Assembly: GCA_031385325.1 (NCBI GenBank)
Contig: JANNBJ010000169.1
Span: 1-13,482, forward strand
Source of the DNA: SYFY01 sp031385325
Lineage (GTDB): Bacteria > Pseudomonadota > Gammaproteobacteria > Pseudomonadales > Azotimanducaceae
Direction: 5' to 3'
Length of the DNA: 13,482 bases
The notes beneath the pieces are model-generated. The model saw only the letters and a list, made by a program, of their open reading frames with translations, made no database searches and was not told where the DNA came from. Positions 1-6,540 of the stretch are shown piece by piece. The translations under genes were made by a program, and so were the position numbers. How positions within the stretch are numbered: the stretch's first letter is position 1; each line of letters starts with the position of its first letter.

Positions 1-958
1 GAGATTCGCTTTCTGCTTGCTCCCCATTGGTTAACGCGCCAGGGGGTTCTTCCGTTGTGTGCGCTGTCCCTGGCAACTCGATTTGCGACACACTGATCTT
101 TGAACTGGACAGGACATCATCCTCCGACCCATTCAGAACCAGATAAGCAAGACTGACGACAACCACCAGCAAGACCACGATGAGTCCATGGGCGACTGGA
201 AACTTGACCCCGCTACCACCGCTGTTGCCGGACTCGAGCCGCTCAATCAACTCGGCGCCGACGTGATTGATCGCTGCTGGCAAACCGCCAGACAGCTTGG
301 CAAGACGATTGAGCTGGGTGGGTGAAAACGGGAGCCGGCCTCGATATTGTGCAAGTGAGAGCTTCCAGGTCAGGTACTTTTCGATATCGGGCAGCGCGAA
401 CCCCGCCAGCCGAATCTCATGCCATGCCAGTTCATTGCGGGCTGCCGGTTTAGCGACAGAATTGACCAGGCCCGGCTCGCCAAACAGACAGACATAAGCT
501 GGACTGGTGCGAGTCAGCTTCAGCAGTTCTTCCAATGACTGCAGATCAAGCAACTGCGCATCATCAACCATCACGAGGCAGAAGCGGCCTTGTCGATCCT
601 GCCCGATGATGTAGGTGGCCAACGCCTGGGCGATGGTCTGTACGTTGGCATCAGCATTCACCGTTGCGCCAAGCCCTTGAGCGATCGAGCTCAACACGTC
701 TCGGGCAGTGTTCACCAACACGCCATTGAGTCTGGCCGCTTTTACCCGCGGCTCCAGAGTCATCGACAGCTGGCGATACAGGGTTGTCTTGCCAACCCCA
801 AGCGGGCCGGTTACGAGAATGACGTGGCGAGTCCACTGTCCAAGATGACGGACCTGTTCAAGGTGTGTCTTTCGATCACCACCCTCAAAAAAATCGCTGC
901 TTTCCGCAACGAACGGATTATGGGTCAAGCCAAGGAAGCCGAGTTCACCGTCAGCCAT
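1..958 (-). CDS. damX: DamX-like AAA ATPase/membrane protein (3' end off window)
   Basis: The 319 visible residues begin with an ExeA/DamX-type opening (LGLTHNPF near residues 9-16). A Walker A, GPLGVGKTT (51-59), and a Walker B, LVMVDD (128-133), follow, giving an AAA/ATPase domain of roughly residues 10-245. One strongly hydrophobic segment (about 255-275) is the single membrane span. An acidic, low-complexity linker then runs off the left edge. In this family a periplasmic C-terminal SPOR domain binding septal peptidoglycan follows; it is not visible here, so that part is inference. The ATG at 958 overlaps the aroB stop by 8 nt (ATGGCTGA). No good Shine-Dalgarno is seen, so translation is probably coupled to aroB. 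No ATG, GTG or TTG lies between this ATG and the upstream in-frame stop (983-985). E. coli DamX lacks an intact ATPase domain, whereas Pseudomonas-type homologues have one, so ExeA-like ATPase is the alternative name. The position directly after aroKB supports damX. Confidence 0.85.
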   Translation of the reverse strand, partial: MADGELGFLGLTHNPFVAESSDFFEGGDRKTHLEQVRHLGQWTRHVILVTGPLGVGKTTLYRQLSMTLEPRVKAARLNGVLVNTARDVLSSIAQGLGATVNADANVQTIAQALATYIIGQDRQGRFCLVMVDDAQLLDLQSLEELLKLTRTSPAYVCLFGEPGLVNSVAKPAARNELAWHEIRLAGFALPDIEKYLTWKLSLAQYRGRLPFSPTQLNRLAKLSGGLPAAINHVGAELIERLESGNSGGSGVKFPVAHGLIVVLLVVVVSLAYLVLNGSEDDVLSSSKISVSQIELPGTAHTTEEPPGALTNGEQAESES

Positions 959-2048
959 CAGAGTTGCAGAGTGAGTCCGTGTTCAGAGTTGCGTCCAGAG
1001 CAGGCGCGGTAACGTCATCGCGAATCTCGACGTGGCCAAGTGCAGTCGCCAGCACGAAGCGCACTCTACCATCCATCACCTTCTTGTCCATGCCGAAGGC
1101 GTGGCGCATCGCATCAGCGTTCAAAAGGTTGGACTGTTTTGATACCGGCAAGCCAAATGCTCCCACCAGGGCCTTGATCCGATGTGCTGAGGTCCAATCA
1201 AGATGACCCAATCGGCAAGACAAGTCCGCTGCCATCACCATGCCAAGACCGACTGCCTCGCCGTGCAGCAATTCACCGTAGCCGGCCAGATTTTCAATGG
1301 CGTGACCAAACGTGTGGCCAAAATTCAGAATCGCGCGTCGACCATCTTCACGTTCATCGCCGGCCACGACCTCGGCCTTGATGGCGCAGGATCGTTCGAT
1401 GCAGTGTGTGAGTGCGCTTGTTTCACGAGCCAATATTGCGTCGACATGTTGTTCGAGAAAGTCGAAGAATATCGGATCGGCAATCACCCCGTACTTGAGC
1501 ACTTCGGCAAGACCGGCCCGATATTCGCGATCCGGTAGCGTGTTCAGCAAGTCCGTATCGGCAATCACCGCCGACGGTTGGAAAAAGGCGCCGACCAGAT
1601 TCTTGCCCGCTGGCAGATTCACTCCGGTCTTGCCACCTACGGATGAGTCAACTTGCGCAAGCAATGTGGTCGGGATCTGCACAAAGCGAACACCTCGCTG
1701 CCAGGTAGCAGCAGCGAAGCCGGCCATATCACCAACCACGCCACCACCCAGTGCAATAACCGTCGTTGAGCGATTGTGGCGACGCGTAGCGAGAAAGTCG
1801 TGAATCCCCGCCCACGTGTCCAGTGTCTTGTTTGCCTCGCCGTCAGGAAGCGTGAACACATCGATACGCTCGCTGTCGAGCGCTCGTATCAGCCGCTCCT
1901 GGTAGAGCGGCCCCACGATATCGTTGGTAATGATGGCAACCTGGCGAGCGGGAACAATTGATCGCAGCAACTGACGATCTTCAAGCAATCCTGAGCCCAT
2001 GAATATTGGATAGCTGCGTTCGCCAAGTTCGACCCGCAAGGTCTTCAA
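951..2048 (-). CDS. aroB: 3-dehydroquinate synthase AroB
   Basis: This 365-residue cytoplasmic enzyme converts DAHP to 3-dehydroquinate, the second step of the shikimate pathway; the family uses NAD+ and a divalent metal. Visible family motifs are LGGGVVGDMAG (100-110, NAD binding), PTTLLAQVDSSVGGKTGVN (126-144), GLAEVLKYG (179-187), NFGHTFGHAIE (242-252) and LHGEAVGLGM (261-270). The expected metal ligands are Glu182, His245 and His262, by correspondence with characterised family members. Length is normal. The start is TTG at 2048: no ATG or GTG lies between the upstream in-frame stop (2079-2081) and this codon. The N-terminus (LRVELGERSYPI) matches the family. GGAG sits 8 nt upstream. The start overlaps the aroK stop (TTGA), and the 3' end overlaps damX by 8 nt, so the three genes are probably co-translated. 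The last ~15 residues are an unconserved tail. Confidence 0.97.
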   Translation of the reverse strand: MKTLRVELGERSYPIFMGSGLLEDRQLLRSIVPARQVAIITNDIVGPLYQERLIRALDSERIDVFTLPDGEANKTLDTWAGIHDFLATRRHNRSTTVIALGGGVVGDMAGFAAATWQRGVRFVQIPTTLLAQVDSSVGGKTGVNLPAGKNLVGAFFQPSAVIADTDLLNTLPDREYRAGLAEVLKYGVIADPIFFDFLEQHVDAILARETSALTHCIERSCAIKAEVVAGDEREDGRRAILNFGHTFGHAIENLAGYGELLHGEAVGLGMVMAADLSCRLGHLDWTSAHRIKALVGAFGLPVSKQSNLLNADAMRHAFGMDKKVMDGRVRFVLATALGHVEIRDDVTAPALDATLNTDSLCNSDG

Positions 2049-2575
2049 TCGATTACTCCATCGGCTCTGAGCGTGTCTTCAATGTGCCGGGCCAGCGACT
2101 TCGGGCTCTGTCGATCGGTCAGGAAGCAGTAGTCCCGCACCTCGGCATAGAGCGGCGCGCGGTCATTCATCAACCGGGTCAGCGTCTGCCTCGGGTCACC
2201 GTTCTGCAGCAACGGGCGTTTGCGGTCCTTGCTGGTTCGTTCCACCAGGCGATCGATCGGACTATCCAGATGCAGGACCACACCTCTCGAAGCAAGGTGT
2301 TGTCGATTGGCTTCGCGAAGTACCGCGCCACCACCTGTCGCCAGCACGATGTTCTGCCGGCAGGAAAGATCATCGATCACCTGTTCCTCGCGATCGCGAA
2401 AGCCGGCTTCGCCTTCTTTCTCGAAAATCCAGCTCGTTGCGGCGCCCGCACGGTATTCAATCTCATGATCACTGTCGTAGAAATGCATGTGCAGCGCATT
2501 GGCGAGCAAACGACCGATGGTTGTCTTGCCCACTGCCATCAAGCCGACGAGAAATATATTTGGGCGCTTGTCCAT
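2045..2575 (-). CDS. aroK: Shikimate kinase AroK
   Basis: This 176-residue cytoplasmic kinase phosphorylates shikimate at O3 using ATP. The P-loop GLMAVGKTT spans residues 11-19. The substrate-binding DSD lies at 34-36, GFRDRE (58-63) supplies the shikimate-binding Arg60, and ATGGGAV (79-85) is the glycine-rich shikimate-site motif. KRPLL is the lid-region arginine motif. Length and N-terminus (KRPNIFLVG) agree with the family. The ATG at 2575 is the only usable start: the in-frame codons upstream reach a TAG at 2606-2608 without ATG, GTG or TTG. There is no Shine-Dalgarno. The bases just before the ATG are the U-tract of a strong hairpin, so expression may be leaderless, attenuated or unusual. 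The gene overlaps aroB by 4 nt at its 3' end. Confidence 0.97.
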   Translation of the reverse strand: MDKRPNIFLVGLMAVGKTTIGRLLANALHMHFYDSDHEIEYRAGAATSWIFEKEGEAGFRDREEQVIDDLSCRQNIVLATGGGAVLREANRQHLASRGVVLHLDSPIDRLVERTSKDRKRPLLQNGDPRQTLTRLMNDRAPLYAEVRDYCFLTDRQSPKSLARHIEDTLRADGVID

Positions 2576-2603
2576 AAAAATAGTGGCGCACGAGGCGCCA
2601 CTA
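2576..2603 (-). terminator. Intrinsic-terminator-like hairpin between pilQ and aroK
   Basis: In the minus-strand transcript, a perfect 9-bp stem (TAGTGGCGC / GCGCCACTA; arms at 2595-2603 and 2581-2589) closes a 5-nt loop (CTCGT, 2590-2594). Five Us follow directly (2576-2580). This is the classical form of a Rho-independent terminator and would end or attenuate the pil transcript after pilQ. The aroK ATG begins on the next base. A smaller 6-bp hairpin (ACCTGT/ACAGGT, 2623-2639) lies just upstream in the same gap. The structure is read directly; its function as terminator or attenuator is inferred. Confidence 0.7.
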
Positions 2604-2649
2604 GTCTAACCGTTTTCCATCTACCTGTTCTGGACAGGTCAGCCTCGGT

Positions 2650-4785
2650 TCATTGCTCCGTCAAAGAATCCGAAATGATCCGGGGCGTGATGAAAATCAG
2701 GAGTTCCTGTTTATCGTCACGTTCGAGCGTATTGCGGAAAATCCTGCCGATGTAGGGTAGGTCACCCAGAAACGGGGTCTTGGTGGTGGACACGTTCTTG
2801 TCCGTCGTGAATATACCGCCAAGCACGACCGTTTCTCCGTTGGCAACCAGGACCTCGGTTTCCACTTCGTTTGTGTTGATGGAGGGCACACCGTTAAACA
2901 CGATCCCCACAGTGTCCTGCTTGACGTTCAGCTTCATGATGACCCGGTCATCAGGCGTGATCTGCGGCGTGACTTCGAGGGCCAACACTGCATCTTTGAA
3001 AGACACGTTGGTCGCGCCACTGGAGGTTGCTTCCTGGTAGGGAATTTCCACACCAGACTCAATGATGGCCGTCGACTTATCAGCCGTAATGACCTTTGGT
3101 CGGGAGACCACTTCTGCATGACCATCCTTGGCAAAGGCAGACAGCTCAAGATCGATGAGGTAGTTGCCAAGTCCAGAGTAGCCAATCGCGAAGCTGGTGG
3201 CGCCTGGAGTCGTTACCCCTAGATCCACGACCAGGTCTCCTGGTGTTGTAATCTTTGAGTCGTCACCCACGAGCACGCCTTGCAGTTCGGTCAACGTTGT
3301 TTCCGAACCCCCCACTCGCAGCGCGTTACTGGCCCCGTTGCGTTCGAGGTAACCACCGCCCCACTTGATGCCGAGCTCTTCGGAGAAATTGGCGGTGGCC
3401 GTCACGATGCGCGCTTCAATGAGGACCTGACGTACGGGAATGTCGAGTTGCGAAATAACGCGCCGAAAATTTTCGAGGCGATCTGCGGTATCCGTAATGA
3501 TGATCGAATTGGTGCGCTCGTCGACGATCACACTACCGCGGTCGGAGAGCATGGAACTCGTTCCACCGCCTCCCTCTTCACCACCACCCTGAAACAACCC
3601 GAACAGCGCCGTGGCACTCGCGTACCGAACCTGCACGAACTCGGTGCGCAGGGGTGCAAGTTCCGATATCTGTTTGCGGTTTTCCAGCTCAAGCTTTTCG
3701 CGAGCCGCGATCTCCGCAGCTGGCGCAACCAGCAGGACGTTTCCGACCTGACGCTGATCCAGACCTTTGGTCTTCAGAATGAGTTCGAGCGCTTGATCCC
3801 AGGGCACATTCTTCAATCGCAACGTAATACGCCCCGCGACCGTGTCACTGGCAACCAGGTTCAGATCGGTAAAATCGGCGATCAGCTGCAGCACGGAACG
3901 AACTTCGATGTCCTGGAAATTCAGCGACAACTTTTCGCCGCTGAACTTGAAAATGTCTTCCCGCTTCGCAACTTCCTCTTCGGTTAGAGGGGACACTTCT
4001 ACCGAGAGCTGGTTGTCAGCTTGATAGGACAAGTAGTCGTAATTGCCAGTGGCTGCAACAGTAATGCTGACGTGGTCACCTTGCTGAACGGCGTCAACCA
4101 CAGTCACCGGCGTTGCAAAGTCAGTGACATCAAGACGGCGTCGGAGATTGGGCGGGAGTTGGGTATTGCGAATCTCTATGCGGATTTTGCCACCATCACT
4201 TTCGACGTTGACTGGCGCCTTGGGATTGGACAACTGGATCATCACGCGACCACCGCCGTCCTTGCCACGCCGGAAGTCCACGGCCTGAATCTGCGAGCCA
4301 ACGATCGGCTCAGCACTCGTATACTGGGATGCGTCTGTTGCCTTGCTTGGTGTAGGCACCCCACTCCCATCGCCGCCAACCAACAAATACAGAGTATTGC
4401 CTCTCACTTCGGTGTCATAGGCCACCAGGCGGGTAAGGTTGACGATCGCTCTGGTGCGATCTTTCGTGGACAGCACCGATACCTTGCGAGCATTCCCGGC
4501 ACCAAGGTCATGGTGCTTTTCGGCCAGCGCACTCACCACGCCCGGCATGTCCAGGACGATGCGAGCAGGTTGGTCGATGGTGTAGCCCTGCGGCACCGGC
4601 GGTGTGCCATCGAAGGCCATGCGAATTTCTGTCCGGTCACCCGGCAAAGATGAAAACTCGATACCGGTGAGTCGAGCCGCTGCCATGGCATTTGGCCCGA
4701 CGACCATCAACAGCAAGGCGAACAATCCATAGAGGTACTGCGCGCTGACCATAGTTTTATTCTTGTTTTTGTTTTGATTATTCAT
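2650..4785 (-). CDS. pilQ: Type IVa pilus outer-membrane secretin PilQ
   Basis: This 711-residue precursor forms the multimeric outer-membrane channel through which the type IV pilus passes. An Asn/Lys-rich n-region is followed by a hydrophobic stretch (about 15-34) ending in AMA-A, a normal signal peptide cleavage site. Two AMIN peptidoglycan-binding domains follow (about 38-135 and 165-265). Next come the secretin STN/N0 domain (about 286-355), an N1 domain (about 382-450) interrupted by a Gly/Glu-rich loop (399-409), and the C-terminal secretin barrel domain. The barrel domain includes SRPKVITAD, VEIPYQEA, NGETVVLGGIF, LGDLPYIGRIFR and LLIFITPRII. The start chosen is the ATG at 4785, which overlaps the pilP stop (ATGA) and follows AGAGGAAGAAGC. 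A further upstream GTG/ATG-type extension to 4836 would lie inside pilP and precede the signal peptide, so it was not used. It ends 74 nt before aroK. Confidence 0.97.
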   Translation of the reverse strand: MNNQNKNKNKTMVSAQYLYGLFALLLMVVGPNAMAAARLTGIEFSSLPGDRTEIRMAFDGTPPVPQGYTIDQPARIVLDMPGVVSALAEKHHDLGAGNARKVSVLSTKDRTRAIVNLTRLVAYDTEVRGNTLYLLVGGDGSGVPTPSKATDASQYTSAEPIVGSQIQAVDFRRGKDGGGRVMIQLSNPKAPVNVESDGGKIRIEIRNTQLPPNLRRRLDVTDFATPVTVVDAVQQGDHVSITVAATGNYDYLSYQADNQLSVEVSPLTEEEVAKREDIFKFSGEKLSLNFQDIEVRSVLQLIADFTDLNLVASDTVAGRITLRLKNVPWDQALELILKTKGLDQRQVGNVLLVAPAAEIAAREKLELENRKQISELAPLRTEFVQVRYASATALFGLFQGGGEEGGGGTSSMLSDRGSVIVDERTNSIIITDTADRLENFRRVISQLDIPVRQVLIEARIVTATANFSEELGIKWGGGYLERNGASNALRVGGSETTLTELQGVLVGDDSKITTPGDLVVDLGVTTPGATSFAIGYSGLGNYLIDLELSAFAKDGHAEVVSRPKVITADKSTAIIESGVEIPYQEATSSGATNVSFKDAVLALEVTPQITPDDRVIMKLNVKQDTVGIVFNGVPSINTNEVETEVLVANGETVVLGGIFTTDKNVSTTKTPFLGDLPYIGRIFRNTLERDDKQELLIFITPRIISDSLTEQ

Positions 4786-5312
4786 GCTTCTTCCTCTCCT
4801 CCTCCCATGGCCACCGTACGCGCCCGCTCGACCCACCCACCGGTGCCGTCCGAAACGATTTCCATCAGTTGAATTTCAACTTCATCAATGGAAGTGATGC
4901 GCCCGTGGTCCGTGCCCATGTAGTCACCGACCTGCACTTTGTGTACGCCGCCATCAGGATCGCGGACGAGACCAAACAACGATTGCTGCGACAGCGTGCC
5001 AACCATCGCCAACTCAGCGACCGGAAATTGTTCCAGATATTGTTTAACCCGATCTAAGTTCGGCTTCACCTTGACGCCGTTCTTGCGCTCCACCGCACGC
5101 ACCAGCACCGGCGGCTCAAAGGGCTGCCTCTTTGCGCTGGCTGAATAGGCAAACGGTTGAACCTGTTCAAACGGGGGTAAAGGCTCAATCGCACCTTTTG
5201 GTCTGGCGTCGACTTCCGTCATCCACGTTTCGATGTCCGCAAAGTCGCCACCACTACACGCGGCGAGCAACGACGTCAGCGCTAACATCGGGATCAGGCG
5301 AGATGATTTCAT
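4782..5312 (-). CDS. pilP: Type IV pilus inner-membrane lipoprotein PilP
   Basis: This 176-residue lipoprotein has a short signal peptide and the lipobox LAAC, with the acylated Cys at residue 19. An extended Pro-rich linker (about 35-75) leads to a compact C-terminal beta domain containing MVGTLSQQSLFGLVRDPDG and KVQVGDYMGTDHGRITSI, the usual PilP core. PilP anchors to the inner membrane, binds the PilN/PilO heterodimer and contacts the N0 domain of PilQ, linking the inner and outer parts of the pilus machine. The ATG at 5312 is preferred: GGAGG lies 7 nt upstream and it shares one base with the pilO stop (TGATG). A GTG at 5315 directly before it is the alternative and adds one residue. The 3' end overlaps pilQ by 4 nt. 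Confidence 0.95.
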   Translation of the reverse strand: MKSSRLIPMLALTSLLAACSGGDFADIETWMTEVDARPKGAIEPLPPFEQVQPFAYSASAKRQPFEPPVLVRAVERKNGVKVKPNLDRVKQYLEQFPVAELAMVGTLSQQSLFGLVRDPDGGVHKVQVGDYMGTDHGRITSIDEVEIQLMEIVSDGTGGWVERARTVAMGGGEEEA

Positions 5313-5920
5313 CACACGCCCTCCAGATAGCGATACGTCTTCGCGAGTATCGACATTTTCAGTCGCTGCGGACTTCCTTGCGGTTCAATCTTGAAATCAT
5401 GCAACGTCACGATGCGAGGCAGATTCGCGATCGCGCTGACGAAGGCTCCGATCTTGTGGTACTCACCTTCAACCACGATATCGATCGGCAGTTCCACGTA
5501 GAACTCGGAGCGTTGTTCCGGCTTCAGCGCGATGCTCTCGATTCTGAGTTCACTGTCAATCGCAGTGCGGGTAATGTCTTCAACCAGTCCAGGCACCTCA
5601 GTGTCGCTGGGCAACTGACGCAGCAGCGCGCCGAACGTTTCGTTCATCTCCTGCTTCTGCAGCAGGTACGCTTCCAGGTTCGCAGCCTGGGCCGCCTTGT
5701 TCTCATAGTCGGCGCGAAGATCGACTTCCTGCTGGGCAGTCATCTGCAATTCCGCGCGCTTTTCAGAAAGGTAGAAGTAATAACCGCCACCAATTATCAG
5801 CACCATCAGGATCAACAGGAAAATGCCTTTCAGCGCGGTCGGCCACGCGCCGACATTGTTGAAGTCCAGCTCAGACAGATTGACGCTCTGCAGCTGTTTG
5901 ATTGAATCCTGCAACGCCAT
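5312..5920 (-). CDS. pilO: Type IV pilus inner-membrane alignment protein PilO
   Basis: This 202-residue bitopic inner-membrane protein has a short cytoplasmic N-terminus carrying the family-like VNLSELDFNNVGAWP (13-27) and one membrane span (about 31-50). A charged coiled-coil-like helix follows (about 51-100, ending in LLQKQEMNETFGALLRQLP). The periplasmic ferredoxin-like domain includes VELPIDIVVEGEYHKIGAFV and IVTLHDFKIEP. PilO pairs with PilN through the coiled coils and binds PilP; the heterodimer sets pilus assembly dynamics in model systems. The start is ATG at 5920, two bases after the pilN stop. An AGGA lies about 11 nt upstream, so coupling to pilN probably helps. Its stop overlaps the pilP start. 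Confidence 0.95.
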   Translation of the reverse strand: MALQDSIKQLQSVNLSELDFNNVGAWPTALKGIFLLILMVLIIGGGYYFYLSEKRAELQMTAQQEVDLRADYENKAAQAANLEAYLLQKQEMNETFGALLRQLPSDTEVPGLVEDITRTAIDSELRIESIALKPEQRSEFYVELPIDIVVEGEYHKIGAFVSAIANLPRIVTLHDFKIEPQGSPQRLKMSILAKTYRYLEGV

Positions 5921-5922
5921 GA

Positions 5923-6540
5923 TCAGTTCTGTCCTGTCTCATTGGCGGCTTGTGCCGCGGGATCTGCTCCTTCTTCTTCGTCGGGAGCATTCGGATTCAC
6001 CTGAGTGAAGGTGAGATCGAACACGGAAGCGCCAGCGCCATAGACGTTGCTGGTAGCGTCTTCCTTGATGGTCTTGAGATTCGGATCGGCAAACCATTCG
6101 CTCGAATCGAGATTCCGCATCAACGCGGAAATTCGATTATTGGATTCAGCCATACCACCGATCGACAAGCCGTTACCCGCCATCTCCGCACTGGAGAAGT
6201 GCACGCCAGAGGGCAACGTCTGAACCATCTCATCAAATATGTGAACGATAACTGGCCGGTTGCCCTGCAATTCCTGAATAACACGCATCCTTTCAAGCAG
6301 CTCGGCGCGCTCTTCTTTCAGGTTGGCAATCTCCTTGATCCGTTCATCAAGCTGCGCAATACGTCCCTGGAAAAATTCGTTTCGAGACTTCTGATAGGAC
6401 ACCGACCCATCCAGATACTGCCCCCATGCCAACACGATCACGAGACCGAGCAGCGCGACCCCACCAAGATTGAGAAGAAATTCTTTGCGTTTCCGTTCTC
6501 GTTCCCACTCACGCCAGGGTAATAAGTTGATATTTGCCAT
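5923..6540 (-). CDS. pilN: Type IV pilus inner-membrane alignment protein PilN
   Basis: This 205-residue bitopic protein begins MANINLLPWRE. The INLLPWRE peptide is the conserved cytoplasmic segment that docks into PilM. A very basic stretch (ERERKRK) precedes the membrane span (about 21-40). A coiled-coil helix follows (about 50-95), and then the periplasmic domain containing VHIFDEMVQTLPSGVHFSSAEM, similar in architecture to PilO. The C-terminus is an acidic/Ala-rich tail (EEEGADPAAQAANETGQN) with no obvious counterpart in the core fold. The ATG at 6540 shares one base with the pilM stop (TGATG) and has GGAG 9 nt upstream. A 10-residue upstream extension to 6570 lies within pilM and would displace the conserved N-terminus, so it was rejected. 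Confidence 0.96.
   Translation of the reverse strand: MANINLLPWREWERERKRKEFLLNLGGVALLGLVIVLAWGQYLDGSVSYQKSRNEFFQGRIAQLDERIKEIANLKEERAELLERMRVIQELQGNRPVIVHIFDEMVQTLPSGVHFSSAEMAGNGLSIGGMAESNNRISALMRNLDSSEWFADPNLKTIKEDATSNVYGAGASVFDLTFTQVNPNAPDEEEGADPAAQAANETGQN

Noticed and set aside
590..1012. Plus-strand open frame of 140 codons antisense to damX and the aroB end
   Set aside because: Overlaps the continuous DamX ATPase reading frame, including its Walker motifs; no independent coding signal.
2006..2755. Long plus-strand open frame (249 codons) antisense to aroK and the pilQ end
   Set aside because: It spans two well-supported genes and the terminator hairpin on the other strand and shows no domain; a shadow of GC-rich coding sequence.
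3280..4653. Two plus-strand open frames (235 and 210 codons) antisense to pilQ
   Set aside because: They mirror the conserved pilQ domains on the other strand; no ribosome site or family resemblance.
4786..4836. N-terminal extension of PilQ by 17 codons (Gly/Arg-rich)
   Set aside because: It lies inside pilP and would bury the signal peptide; the ATG at 4785 has a strong AGGA-type site and the standard ATGA overlap.
5132..5905. Plus-strand open frame of 257 codons antisense to pilP/pilO
   Set aside because: Antisense to clear PilO and PilP sequences, with Arg/Gln/His-rich shadow composition and no recognisable motif.
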